Assembly (NCBI GenBank): GCA_020026435.1
Contig: JAHHQK010000006.1
Coordinates: forward strand, 1 to 64,000
Length of the DNA: 64,000 bases
Direction: 5' to 3'
DNA from: Alistipes sp.
Lineage (GTDB): Bacteria > Bacteroidota > Bacteroidia > Bacteroidales > Rikenellaceae
A program made the translations under genes and the position numbers. Shown piece by piece: positions 50,624 through 58,155 of the stretch; the stretch's first letter is position 1, and each line of letters opens with the position of its first letter. The notes under the pieces are model-generated. The model was not told the origin of the DNA and did not search any database. It worked only from the letters and a program-made list of their open reading frames with translations.

Positions 50624-52531
50624 TTACCGCCCGAATTTGATCAGAAGGACATTGACGTCGGCGGGCGAAACACCCGGGATGCGCGATGCCTGACCGATGG
50701 TCGTGGGACGGTGACGGGTCAGCTTTTGGCGGGCTTCAATCGTCAGAGCCTGCATGGCTGTGTAGTCGAAATTCTCGGGGATGCGGATGTTCTCCAGTCG
50801 GTGGAGCTTCTCGGCGATGAATTTCTCGCGCTCGATGTAGCCGCGATATTTGATCTGAATCTCGGACTCTTCGATCTCTTCGCGGTTCATCGCGTGCTGG
50901 GTGATGAATCTTTCCAGACGGGGCAGCACCTCGCGGATGGTTTCGATCGTGACGTTGTTGCGCATCAGTATGTCGTGCAGTTTGCGGCCCTGGGTCAGCG
51001 GATCGGAACCCTGCTTGACGAGGTAGTCGTTGACCTGCTCCATGCGCACGCTCTCCTTGCGGGCGAACTCCACGAGTGCCTCGACCTTGGTATTTTTGCT
51101 CAGGAATTCGTCATAGCGCGATTGAGGGATCAGTCCGATGCGGTAGCCGATCGGGGTGAGGCGTGCGTCGGCATTGTCCTGGCGCAGGAGGATGCGGTAC
51201 TCGGCACGGGAGGTGAACATACGGTAGGGTTCATCGACGCCTTTGGTCACCAGGTCGTCGATCAGAACGCCGATGTAGGCCTCGTCGCGCTTCAGCACCA
51301 GGGGCTCTTCGTCGCGGAGCGAGAGGTGGGCGTTGATGGCGGCCATCAGACCCTGAGCCGCGGCCTCCTCATAGCCTGTTGTGCCGTTGATCTGGCCCGC
51401 GAAATAGAGACCGGACACAAGGCGTGTTTCGAGCGAATGGTGAAGTTGCGTGGGCGGGAAATAGTCGTATTCGATGGCGTAGCCCGGGCGGTAGATGTGG
51501 AGATTCTCCAGACCCTTGATCTTGTGGAGAGCCTCCCACTGTACCTCCCACGGAAGCGACGAGGAGAAGCCGTTCAGATAGTATTCGTTGGTCGATCGGC
51601 CTTCGGGTTCGAGGAAGAGCTGGTGCTGGTCCTTGTCGGCGAAGGTGCGCAGTTTGTCCTCGATCGAGGGGCAGTAGCGCGGGCCTATTCCCCGGATCGT
51701 GCCGTTGAACAGAGGCGAGAGTGAGAAGCCCGTGCGGAGGGTGTCGTGGACCTCCTTCGAGGTATAGACCAGGTAGCAGGGCATCTGGTCGCGGACGGGT
51801 TCGGTCTCCGACGAGAAGGAGAATTTGGCGGGGTGCTCATCTCCGGGCTGGGGTTCGAGGATGTCGAAATTGATGGTGCGGGCATCGAGACGTGCGGGGG
51901 TTCCGGTCTTCATGCGACCCGACACGAAGCCCACCTTTTCGAGCGAGGCCGTGATGCCGTGCGAGGCGGAGTCACCGGCGCGTCCGCCTTCGGCATGAGC
52001 TGCACCGCAGTGCATGACACCGTCGAGGAATGTGCCTGCCGTGAGGATCACGCGGCGGCAGGCAAACTCTACGCCCATGCGTGTGCGGACACCGCAGACT
52101 CGGAGGGTCTGATCCGCGTGGGCGTCATCGGGGGTGATCTCTTCATAGACGAGATCCACGGCGGCATCCTGCCAGATGTAGAGGTTGTGGATGTTTTCGA
52201 GCGTGTGACGCCACTCCTCCGAGAAGCGCGTCTTGTCGCACTGCGCACGCGGACTCCACATGGCGGCGCCCTTCGAGCGGTTCAGCATACGGAACTGGAT
52301 CGCCGTGAGGTCGGTGATGCGGCCCATCTCGCCGCCCAAAGCATCGATCTCGCGCACGATCTGACCTTTGGCCACGCCTCCCACTGCGGGGTTGCACGAC
52401 ATGTTGGCCAGCTTTGTCATATCCATCGTCAGCAGGAGGGTTTTCGACCCGAGACGGGCGGCCGCTGCGGCTGCTTCGCATCCGGCGTGACCGCCTCCGA
52501 TGACGATGATGTCATATTGTAGTTTTTCCAT
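50624..52531 (-). CDS. mnmG: tRNA uridine 5-carboxymethylaminomethyl modification enzyme MnmG (GidA)
   Basis: This 635-residue FAD enzyme, with MnmE, installs the cmnm5 group on U34 of several tRNAs. It has the FAD-binding VIGGGHAGCEAAAAAARLG at the N-terminus, the MSCNPAVGGVAKG block, GTFLDGVMHCG, the GPRYCPSIEDK motif and the C-terminal helical domain. gidA is a classical neighbour of bacterial origins. Here it lies about 9 kb from the putative oriC, between two parS-like sites. mnmE is not in the window. Confidence 0.96.
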   Translation of the reverse strand: MEKLQYDIIVIGGGHAGCEAAAAAARLGSKTLLLTMDMTKLANMSCNPAVGGVAKGQIVREIDALGGEMGRITDLTAIQFRMLNRSKGAAMWSPRAQCDKTRFSEEWRHTLENIHNLYIWQDAAVDLVYEEITPDDAHADQTLRVCGVRTRMGVEFACRRVILTAGTFLDGVMHCGAAHAEGGRAGDSASHGITASLEKVGFVSGRMKTGTPARLDARTINFDILEPQPGDEHPAKFSFSSETEPVRDQMPCYLVYTSKEVHDTLRTGFSLSPLFNGTIRGIGPRYCPSIEDKLRTFADKDQHQLFLEPEGRSTNEYYLNGFSSSLPWEVQWEALHKIKGLENLHIYRPGYAIEYDYFPPTQLHHSLETRLVSGLYFAGQINGTTGYEEAAAQGLMAAINAHLSLRDEEPLVLKRDEAYIGVLIDDLVTKGVDEPYRMFTSRAEYRILLRQDNADARLTPIGYRIGLIPQSRYDEFLSKNTKVEALVEFARKESVRMEQVNDYLVKQGSDPLTQGRKLHDILMRNNVTIETIREVLPRLERFITQHAMNREEIEESEIQIKYRGYIEREKFIAEKLHRLENIRIPENFDYTAMQALTIEARQKLTRHRPTTIGQASRIPGVSPADVNVLLIKFGR

Positions 52532-53014
52532 CGTGATAGATTTTCTTGATTCTTTTTAAGGGGGGATTATCGGGTGTGGGGACATCGGGTTGAGTGTGCC
52601 GGGGACTCCTGCGTCGAAGTCGCGCCCCGTGTCTTGTTCTGTGGCTTGTGCCGAAGAACGTGGTCCGGTGAGGTACATTGTGCGGTGTCCTCATGTCGTG
52701 TCCTTGTGCGGGCGGCTGCCCTACCCTGCCGTTCGATGCTGAGGCCGGAATTTTGGCGGGCAGTTGCTGTCCGGAGATGTAGGGCGACCGGTTGCAAACT
52801 CAGGCGGCAACGCGAGGAATTTCGGCCATCGGATTGCCGGGGGCAGGATCCGTTGAAACCAGTCATCGGGAAACGTTCCCCACGGGCGGAGACATCGGGG
52901 CAGGGCGGCTCGTTTCCCCTCGAGGCGCATAATGCGAAGTGCGGAATACGGGTGGGGATTCCGCACGATTGGGTGACGTGGCCCGATCGTCCTGTGTCGC
53001 ACCTTGCCCAGTGT
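52532..53014. other. Noncoding gap between mnmG and ybeY
   Basis: No convincing gene: the open frames have no start context or family features. The plus strand is strongly G-rich near the left end. A hairpin GTGCGGAAT/ATTCCGCAC (52939-52966) without a T tract lies after the ybeY stop and may weakly terminate it. The mnmG promoter should lie within about 100 bases of 52531 but I cannot see a clean one. Confidence 0.5.
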
Positions 53015-53458
53015 CTACTCCTCGGTTGCAGGCTCGACCCAGGCGCGGAGGTATTTGTCCTCCTTGCGGTGCATCTGCTTGTTGGTGCGGGGGGTCTTGT
53101 CGTTCTGACCGCAGAGGTGCAGCACGCCGTGGACAACCACGCGGCGCATCTCCTGGAGTTTCGTCGCACCGTATTCGCGGGCGTTGTCGGCCACGGTCTC
53201 GACATCGATGAAGACATCGCCCGATACGATCTTCGTACCGCGGCGATCACTGTAATCGAAGGTGATGACATCGGTGTAGTAGTCGTGGTGGAGGTACTGT
53301 CGGTTCATTTCGAGCAGTCGTTTTGCCGAGCAGAAGATGTAGTTGACATCACCGAGGATGTAGCCCTCGGCCTCGGCAACCTCCTTGAGCCATGCTGCCG
53401 TCCGACGCTTGTCGGGCAGGCGGTAGGTGCAATCGTCGTTGTAGTATCTTACAGCCAT
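53015..53458 (-). CDS. ybeY: Endoribonuclease YbeY (rRNA maturation)
   Basis: This 147-residue zinc protein acts in 16S rRNA 3' end processing and ribosome quality control. The metal motif is HGVLHLCGQND (about 110-120) followed by a further conserved MHRKEDKYL. ITFDYSD and GDVFIDVETV segments precede it. Bacteroidota members replace the DH of the usual HGxLHLxGYDH by ND, as here. Length is typical. It is separated from mnmG by about 480 noncoding bases. Confidence 0.92.
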   Translation of the reverse strand: MAVRYYNDDCTYRLPDKRRTAAWLKEVAEAEGYILGDVNYIFCSAKRLLEMNRQYLHHDYYTDVITFDYSDRRGTKIVSGDVFIDVETVADNAREYGATKLQEMRRVVVHGVLHLCGQNDKTPRTNKQMHRKEDKYLRAWVEPATEE

Positions 53459-53755
53459 AATCCTGTTTGAATAGCTCCGAGGGTGGCGGTTTGGCGCCGT
53501 GTCGGAATTTTCTGCAAAAATACGAAAATAAGGGGGAAAGCGGAAGTCTTGTCCGACTTTTTTAAGGGGCGGGGCTGCGTTCGCGGTAGTGGCGCTTGGG
53601 AGCGGGTGGCTTTTGGGGGATGGAGAAGCGGTTCTTTGCGGGGAAGATTGCGGGGACGAGCGAAAGAAATGGTTGATGAAGTGCGGCCGGGGCGGTTTCC
53701 GTGTGGCCCGCGTAAGGGGACGGATATGGCGGGTGGAGTGTGTGGGGAAAAAGCG

Positions 53756-53771
53756 TGTTCCACGTGGAACG
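53756..53771. other. parS-like palindrome 2 (TGTTCCACGTGGAACG)
   Basis: This is identical to the 16-mer at 50501. It lies in the 560-base gap between ybeY and the EnvC-like gene, beyond the terminator of the latter. The gap (53459-54016) has no credible gene and is very G-rich on the plus strand (29 G against 9 C in 53581-53640). Confidence 0.72.
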
Positions 53772-53920
53772 GTCGGAGGTGGAAGGTGTGGAAAACGGGA
53801 TCTCGGTGAAGATGCAGGCGGAGTGGATGCGGGGGGGGCGGATGATGTGGCGGAGGGGGAGAGTCGATCGAAGGCTGCGAGGGGAAAGGTGCTGGGGAAA
53901 GAGCGTGTGCGGCGGATCCG

Positions 53921-53950
53921 AAAAAAAACGCCACGGGAAAAGTTCCCATG
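53921..53950 (-). terminator. Terminator of the TPR-EnvC operon
   Basis: On the minus strand CATGGGAA pairs with TTCCCGTG (one G-T pair), and eight T follow after a short CG-rich step. It lies about 67 bases after the stop codon. Confidence 0.68.
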
Positions 53951-54016
53951 ACGGTTTATGGATTCCGAAGGCGGATCCGGGCCTGTGTCCTACCCTGTCG
54001 GGGATGTGCGAAGGGG

Positions 54017-55147
54017 TTATTTGCGGAAGCAGTCCGAAGCCCTCATCACGGTTTTGGGGTTGGGCGGGTAGATGCCGAAGACCATCTTGTATTCGGGCTG
54101 CATGGTCATGATGTTGACCGCCGCACCGATCGTACCCAGTGTACCGTTCTTGGCGACCTTGGCTCCTTTGGCGACATCGACGGTCGCAAGGTTGGCGTAG
54201 GTGGTGATGTATTGTCCGTGGGCTACATAGACGTCGTATTTGCCCGTGATGCGGTTCTGGCGGATGTCCATCACCTTGCCCTCGTAGATCGAGATGACCT
54301 TCGCACCCCGCTGACCGACGATCTCGGCCATGTTGCCCTTATAGCGTTTGACCGTTCCCCCCACTACCGGAAGCCGCAGTCCTGAGGTCTTGGCCGAGAA
54401 CGATGCTCCCGCGGTGTTGCCCTTGGTGAGTTTTCTCAGTGCGCTGATGGCCGAATCCAGCTCCTGCTCCTGGGAGACCTTACGCTGGATGGCCTGCTTC
54501 TCGCGGGCCGACAACTGGCGGATCGAGAGCTGGGCATTGCGGGTGTCGCGCTCCAGACCGGCACGCTGGCGTGCGAGTTTGTGGGTGACCGAATCCAGTG
54601 ACGAACGCCGCGAGACAAGGTGGTTTTTCTGGGTGGCGACCTCGGCCCTCAGGCGGGCGATCTCCTCCAGCTTGTGGCGGCGCATGGCGCTCACCTCCCT
54701 CAGATAGGTGATCTTGCGGGCCACCTGCTCGAAGGTCGACGAGGAGAAGATATAGGAGAGGTAATTGTTGTGGCGGTAGTTGCGGTAGGCCTCGCGCACC
54801 ATCTCGGCATATTGCTCGCGGTTGCGGTCGAGGGTGGACTGGAGGTCGTTGGCCACGCTGTCCGTGCGGCGGATCTCGTGGTGGAGCAGGTCGGCCTGCT
54901 TCTGGGTCTCGGCCAGGAGCTGCGTGCGGTCCTCGATCTGGCGGGCCATCATGCGCACGCGCTTCTCGGTGGCGGCGCGGTCGGATCTCAGGTCCCGGAT
55001 GCGACGCTCCTCCGTGGCGATCTTCTTTTCGAGTTTTTCGATGATCTGCTTTTGGGCGCGGATGCGGTCTGAGGTCTGGGCCGCGGCCTGTCCCCCGAAG
55101 AGGAGCAGTGTGGCCGTAAGCAGCAGAAATATAGGATGGAGTTTCAT
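54017..55147 (-). CDS. EnvC-like murein hydrolase activator with degenerate LytM (M23) domain
   Basis: The 376-residue protein has a signal peptide (about 1-24), a long coiled coil (about 28-240, many KLEKKI/RIRDL-type heptads) and a C-terminal LytM domain (about 255-370). The LytM zinc ligands are missing: no HxxxD precedes the first strand (AEIVGQRGAKVISIYEG), and the final HxH is replaced by YKMVFG. This is the EnvC situation, in which an inactive LytM domain activates cell-separation amidases. It follows the TPR gene by 12 bases. Confidence 0.88.
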   Translation of the reverse strand: MKLHPIFLLLTATLLLFGGQAAAQTSDRIRAQKQIIEKLEKKIATEERRIRDLRSDRAATEKRVRMMARQIEDRTQLLAETQKQADLLHHEIRRTDSVANDLQSTLDRNREQYAEMVREAYRNYRHNNYLSYIFSSSTFEQVARKITYLREVSAMRRHKLEEIARLRAEVATQKNHLVSRRSSLDSVTHKLARQRAGLERDTRNAQLSIRQLSAREKQAIQRKVSQEQELDSAISALRKLTKGNTAGASFSAKTSGLRLPVVGGTVKRYKGNMAEIVGQRGAKVISIYEGKVMDIRQNRITGKYDVYVAHGQYITTYANLATVDVAKGAKVAKNGTLGTIGAAVNIMTMQPEYKMVFGIYPPNPKTVMRASDCFRK

Positions 55148-55159
55148 GCTCGTGATGAT

Positions 55160-56920
55160 TTATTCGGTCGGTTTTTTATCCTCGAAACGGCGGGTCACCT
55201 CCTCGGCGTCGGCTCCCTTTTCGAGGGCCTTGCGCCAGTAGGTCTCGGCCAGGAAACGCTCTCCCTGGGCATTGAGTATGTCGCCGTAGTGGAGGAGCAG
55301 TTCGCTGCTGGAGTGGCCGTCGAGGGCCAGGGCCTGCTGCATGGTCTTCTTGGCTTCGGCCGAGCGGCCCAGGCGGTGGAGGATCCAGGCGTAGGTGTCC
55401 AGGTAGGTGGGATTGTTCTCGGTGAGGGCCAGCACGCGTCCGGCCATGTCGAGGGCCTCCTCCAGGCGTTCGCCGTCCTGGGAGAGGAAGTAGGCGTAGT
55501 TGTTCAGCACAAGGGCATTCTCGGGATTGAGACCTAGACTGCGATCATAGGCTTCGTAGCACCGTTTGATGAGCTTGCGCGAAAGGGGCTTTTCCTTGCG
55601 GGCCTCGGCCTCGGATTCGGCCTTGAGGTGGTAGGTATCCCCCACTATGCCCCAGATGGCACTGCGTGTCGAATCGTCGGGGGCGTAGCGCAGCGAGGAG
55701 CGGTAGGCCGCAATGCCGTCGTCGAACCGCTTGGCGTAGATCAGGGCATTGCCCCGCGCCAGGTGGAAGCGAGTCTCTCCGGGGAAGAGTTGCAGGGCTC
55801 GCTCGACGTATCGGCGTACGGAGTCGGGACGTTGCTTGTAGCTCTCGATGTCGATCACCGAGATGTAGTAGTCTTTCTGGGGGGGAGTGTCGTCGAGATG
55901 CTCCTTGTAGAGCTCCAGCGCACGGTCCAGCTCGCCCGAGGCGATCAGGTGGCCGGCGTAGAGATCCACCACATCCTTGTCGCGGGGATAGAGCATCATG
56001 AGGGTCGAGGCCAGATGGCTCAGTTGTAGGTAATACTCGCGGTAGAACCTCACGTCGGCCGTGAAGCGTTTGAAACGGTCGACCTTGGCACTGACGGGAA
56101 GATCCTTCGAGAGGAAGATCTTCTTGGTGACGTCCAGCAGGGCGAGGTAGTTGTGGCGGCGCGAGTAGTGGTCCGAGATGGCCAGCAGCGTGGGCAGATT
56201 CGTGGAGTCGATCCCGAGGGCCCGCTCATAGGAGAGCATGGCCAGAGAGTCCTTGCCCGAGTAACCGTAGAGGTCGCCCAGGTCGATGTGGTTCTCGATC
56301 TCGTAGGGGGCCTGGCGGATGGCTTCCCGGGCCTCGTCGATCGCCTTGTCGAACTGGTAGGTCGAGATCAGCAGGCGGCGTTTCATGATGCCCAGATACG
56401 GGATGCGGCCGAAGCGGATCTCGGCCGAGTCGAGGATTGCAAGGGCCATGTAGGGATTCTTCTCTTGCTCGTAGAGGGCCGCCAGCAGGCGGTAGTTGTC
56501 TGGCGAGTCCTTGTCCAGGTCACACAGGTCGCGGAACACCCCGATGGCCTCGCCGTAGCGTCCCGCCATGATGAGCGCCTGGCCGTAGCTGCGGTGATAC
56601 CACAGGTTGGCCGAATCGGTGCGGTAGGCCTTGCGGGCCAGGTCGACGGCCTCGTCGGGCGACGAGTACATATTGTTGGCGAAGAGCTCGTAGTAGGCCG
56701 GAGCGTAGGTCGAATCCAGGCTTATGGCTTCGCGGAACATCTGTTCGGCACGGACGGAGTCCTGGAAGATCGTGTTGCGCTTGATTCCCTCGGTGTAGAG
56801 CCACACCGTTCTCAAAGAGTCGGGATAGAGCGGTTGCTCGGTTTTCTCGGGCCCTTTTCCGCTGACGAAGGCCGACAGAAAGAGCATCACGGTCAGAATT
56901 ATCGCTGAGATCCTTTTCAT
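55160..56920 (-). CDS. Exported tetratricopeptide repeat protein
   Basis: The 586-residue protein has an N-terminal signal peptide (about 1-21) and is otherwise made of TPR helices (for example AEQMFREAISLDSTYAPAYYEL, AIAAYRSSLRYAPDDSTRSAI, and AKKTMQQALALDGHSSSELL). It is a probable periplasmic scaffold. In Bacteroidota such a gene commonly precedes an M23/EnvC-like gene, as here, so a shared role in envelope assembly is plausible. No enzymatic motif is seen. Confidence 0.85.
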   Translation of the reverse strand: MKRISAIILTVMLFLSAFVSGKGPEKTEQPLYPDSLRTVWLYTEGIKRNTIFQDSVRAEQMFREAISLDSTYAPAYYELFANNMYSSPDEAVDLARKAYRTDSANLWYHRSYGQALIMAGRYGEAIGVFRDLCDLDKDSPDNYRLLAALYEQEKNPYMALAILDSAEIRFGRIPYLGIMKRRLLISTYQFDKAIDEAREAIRQAPYEIENHIDLGDLYGYSGKDSLAMLSYERALGIDSTNLPTLLAISDHYSRRHNYLALLDVTKKIFLSKDLPVSAKVDRFKRFTADVRFYREYYLQLSHLASTLMMLYPRDKDVVDLYAGHLIASGELDRALELYKEHLDDTPPQKDYYISVIDIESYKQRPDSVRRYVERALQLFPGETRFHLARGNALIYAKRFDDGIAAYRSSLRYAPDDSTRSAIWGIVGDTYHLKAESEAEARKEKPLSRKLIKRCYEAYDRSLGLNPENALVLNNYAYFLSQDGERLEEALDMAGRVLALTENNPTYLDTYAWILHRLGRSAEAKKTMQQALALDGHSSSELLLHYGDILNAQGERFLAETYWRKALEKGADAEEVTRRFEDKKPTE

Positions 56921-56963
56921 GGGAATCCTGAATTTTATGAAGGTTTATGATCGCTTTATTCAA

Positions 56964-56991
56964 GAAAAGTGCTCCACGTGGAACACTTTTC
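56964..56991. other. parS-like palindrome 3 within a 28-base palindrome
   Basis: TGCTCCACGTGGAACA (56970-56985) differs by one or two bases from the other two sites. It is embedded in GAAAAGTG-n-TCCACGTGGA-n-CACTTTTC, symmetrical except for one pair. It lies in the pheS-TPR gap, so it may also act as a pheS terminator hairpin. Confidence 0.65.
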
Positions 56992-57045
56992 TCGATACTG
57001 CCCCACTCTTCTGCGGGACAGAGATGATTGGTTTTTGACGGGACG

Positions 57046-58071
57046 TTAAAGAGCCGTGTCGAACTGGTGGAGGAAGCGCACGTCGTTCTCGAAGTAGAGG
57101 CGCAGGTCCTTGACACCGTATTTCAACATGGCGATACGTTCAATACCCATGCCGAACGCGAAGCCCGAATACTTCTCCGGGTCGATGTTGTTTGCGCGCA
57201 GGACGTTGGGGTCGACCATACCGCAACCCATGATTTCGAGCCAGCCCGTGCCCTTGCAGACGGGGCAGCCCTTGCCGCCGCAGAGGTTGCACGACACGTC
57301 GACCTCGGCCGAAGGCTCCGTGAAGGGGAAGTACGACGGACGCATGCGGATGGCGGTCTGCTCGCCGAAGATCTCTTTGGCGAAGTAGAGCAACGACTGC
57401 TTCAGATCGGCAAACGATACACCCTCGTCGATGTAGAGACCTTCGAGCTGGTGGAAGATGCAGTGTGCGCGGTAGGAAATGGCCTCGTTGCGGAAGACAC
57501 GTCCCGGGCAGATGACGCGGATGGGCGGTTTCTGATGCTCCATCGTGCGGACCTGGATCGAGGAGGTGTGGGTGCGGAGCAGGATGTCGGGATTCTTCTC
57601 CACGAAGAACGTGTCCTGCATATCGCGTGCGGGGTGCTCGGGCGGGAAGTTCAGGGCCGAGAACACGTGGAAGTCGTCCTCGATCTCAGGGCCGTCGGCC
57701 ACGGTGTAGCCCAGGCGCGAGAAGACTTCGATGATCTCGTTCTTGACGAGCGAGATGGGGTGGCGCGATCCGAGCTGCTCGGCGGAGCCCGGACGGGTCA
57801 TATCGTCGATGGCTGAATGCTGCTCGGCGGCGGCATCCTGCATCTGCTGGCGGAGGGTATTGATGCGCTCAGTGGCGGTCTGCTTGAGGCGGTTGATCAG
57901 CTGGCCCAACTCGCGTTTCTGCTCGGGAGCCACGCTCTTGAACTGCTCCATGAGGGCGTTCAATTCGCCTTTCTTGCCGAGGATCTTGATGCGGTATTCC
58001 TCAACCTCGGCCGCTGTTTTCGGGGTGAACTCTTCGACCTGACGAAGAAGTTCGTTGATTTTTTCGATCAT
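57046..58071 (-). CDS. pheS: Phenylalanyl-tRNA synthetase alpha subunit
   Basis: This 341-residue class II synthetase subunit forms an alpha2-beta2 enzyme with PheT. It has an N-terminal coiled coil (about 1-85), motif 2 region HQLEGLYIDEGVSFADLK and the catalytic MRPSYFPFTEPSAEVDVSC. A cysteine-rich CNLCGGKGCPVCKGTG insert precedes WLEIMGCGMVDPNVL, and motif 3 is GFAFGMGIERIAML. pheT is not adjacent, which is common in this phylum. A TAACTTTG -7 box lies about 60 bases upstream. Confidence 0.95.
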   Translation of the reverse strand: MIEKINELLRQVEEFTPKTAAEVEEYRIKILGKKGELNALMEQFKSVAPEQKRELGQLINRLKQTATERINTLRQQMQDAAAEQHSAIDDMTRPGSAEQLGSRHPISLVKNEIIEVFSRLGYTVADGPEIEDDFHVFSALNFPPEHPARDMQDTFFVEKNPDILLRTHTSSIQVRTMEHQKPPIRVICPGRVFRNEAISYRAHCIFHQLEGLYIDEGVSFADLKQSLLYFAKEIFGEQTAIRMRPSYFPFTEPSAEVDVSCNLCGGKGCPVCKGTGWLEIMGCGMVDPNVLRANNIDPEKYSGFAFGMGIERIAMLKYGVKDLRLYFENDVRFLHQFDTAL

Positions 58072-58073
58072 AT

Positions 58074-58104
58074 TTTGATTGTTTATCCTTTTTCTCTACT
58101 TTTG
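58074..58104 (+). promoter_or_regulatory. Promoter (TTTG-N19-TACTTTTG) for the patatin-like gene
   Basis: TTTG (58074-58077) and TACTTTTG (58097-58104) have consensus spacing. The first element touches the divergent pheS start. Confidence 0.75.
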
Positions 58105-58132
58105 ACAAGTGCATTAGACACATTATAGTACG

Positions 58133-58140
58133 CAAAGTTA
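58133..58140 (-). promoter_or_regulatory. -7 box (TAACTTTG) for pheS
   Basis: TAnnTTTG match on the minus strand, 61 bases before the pheS start. It overlaps the leader of the divergent gene. Confidence 0.5.
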
Positions 58141-58155
58141 TAAAAAAAAAGGCAT

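Noticed and set aside
52567..53470. Several open frames of 60-300 codons on both strands in the mnmG-ybeY gap
   Set aside because: They have no start context or domain similarity, and the longest are shadows of ybeY extended into G-rich noncoding DNA.
53483..54111. Open frames on the plus strand in the ybeY-EnvC gap
   Set aside because: The translations are G/R/W-rich products of strongly G-rich noncoding sequence, with no family features.
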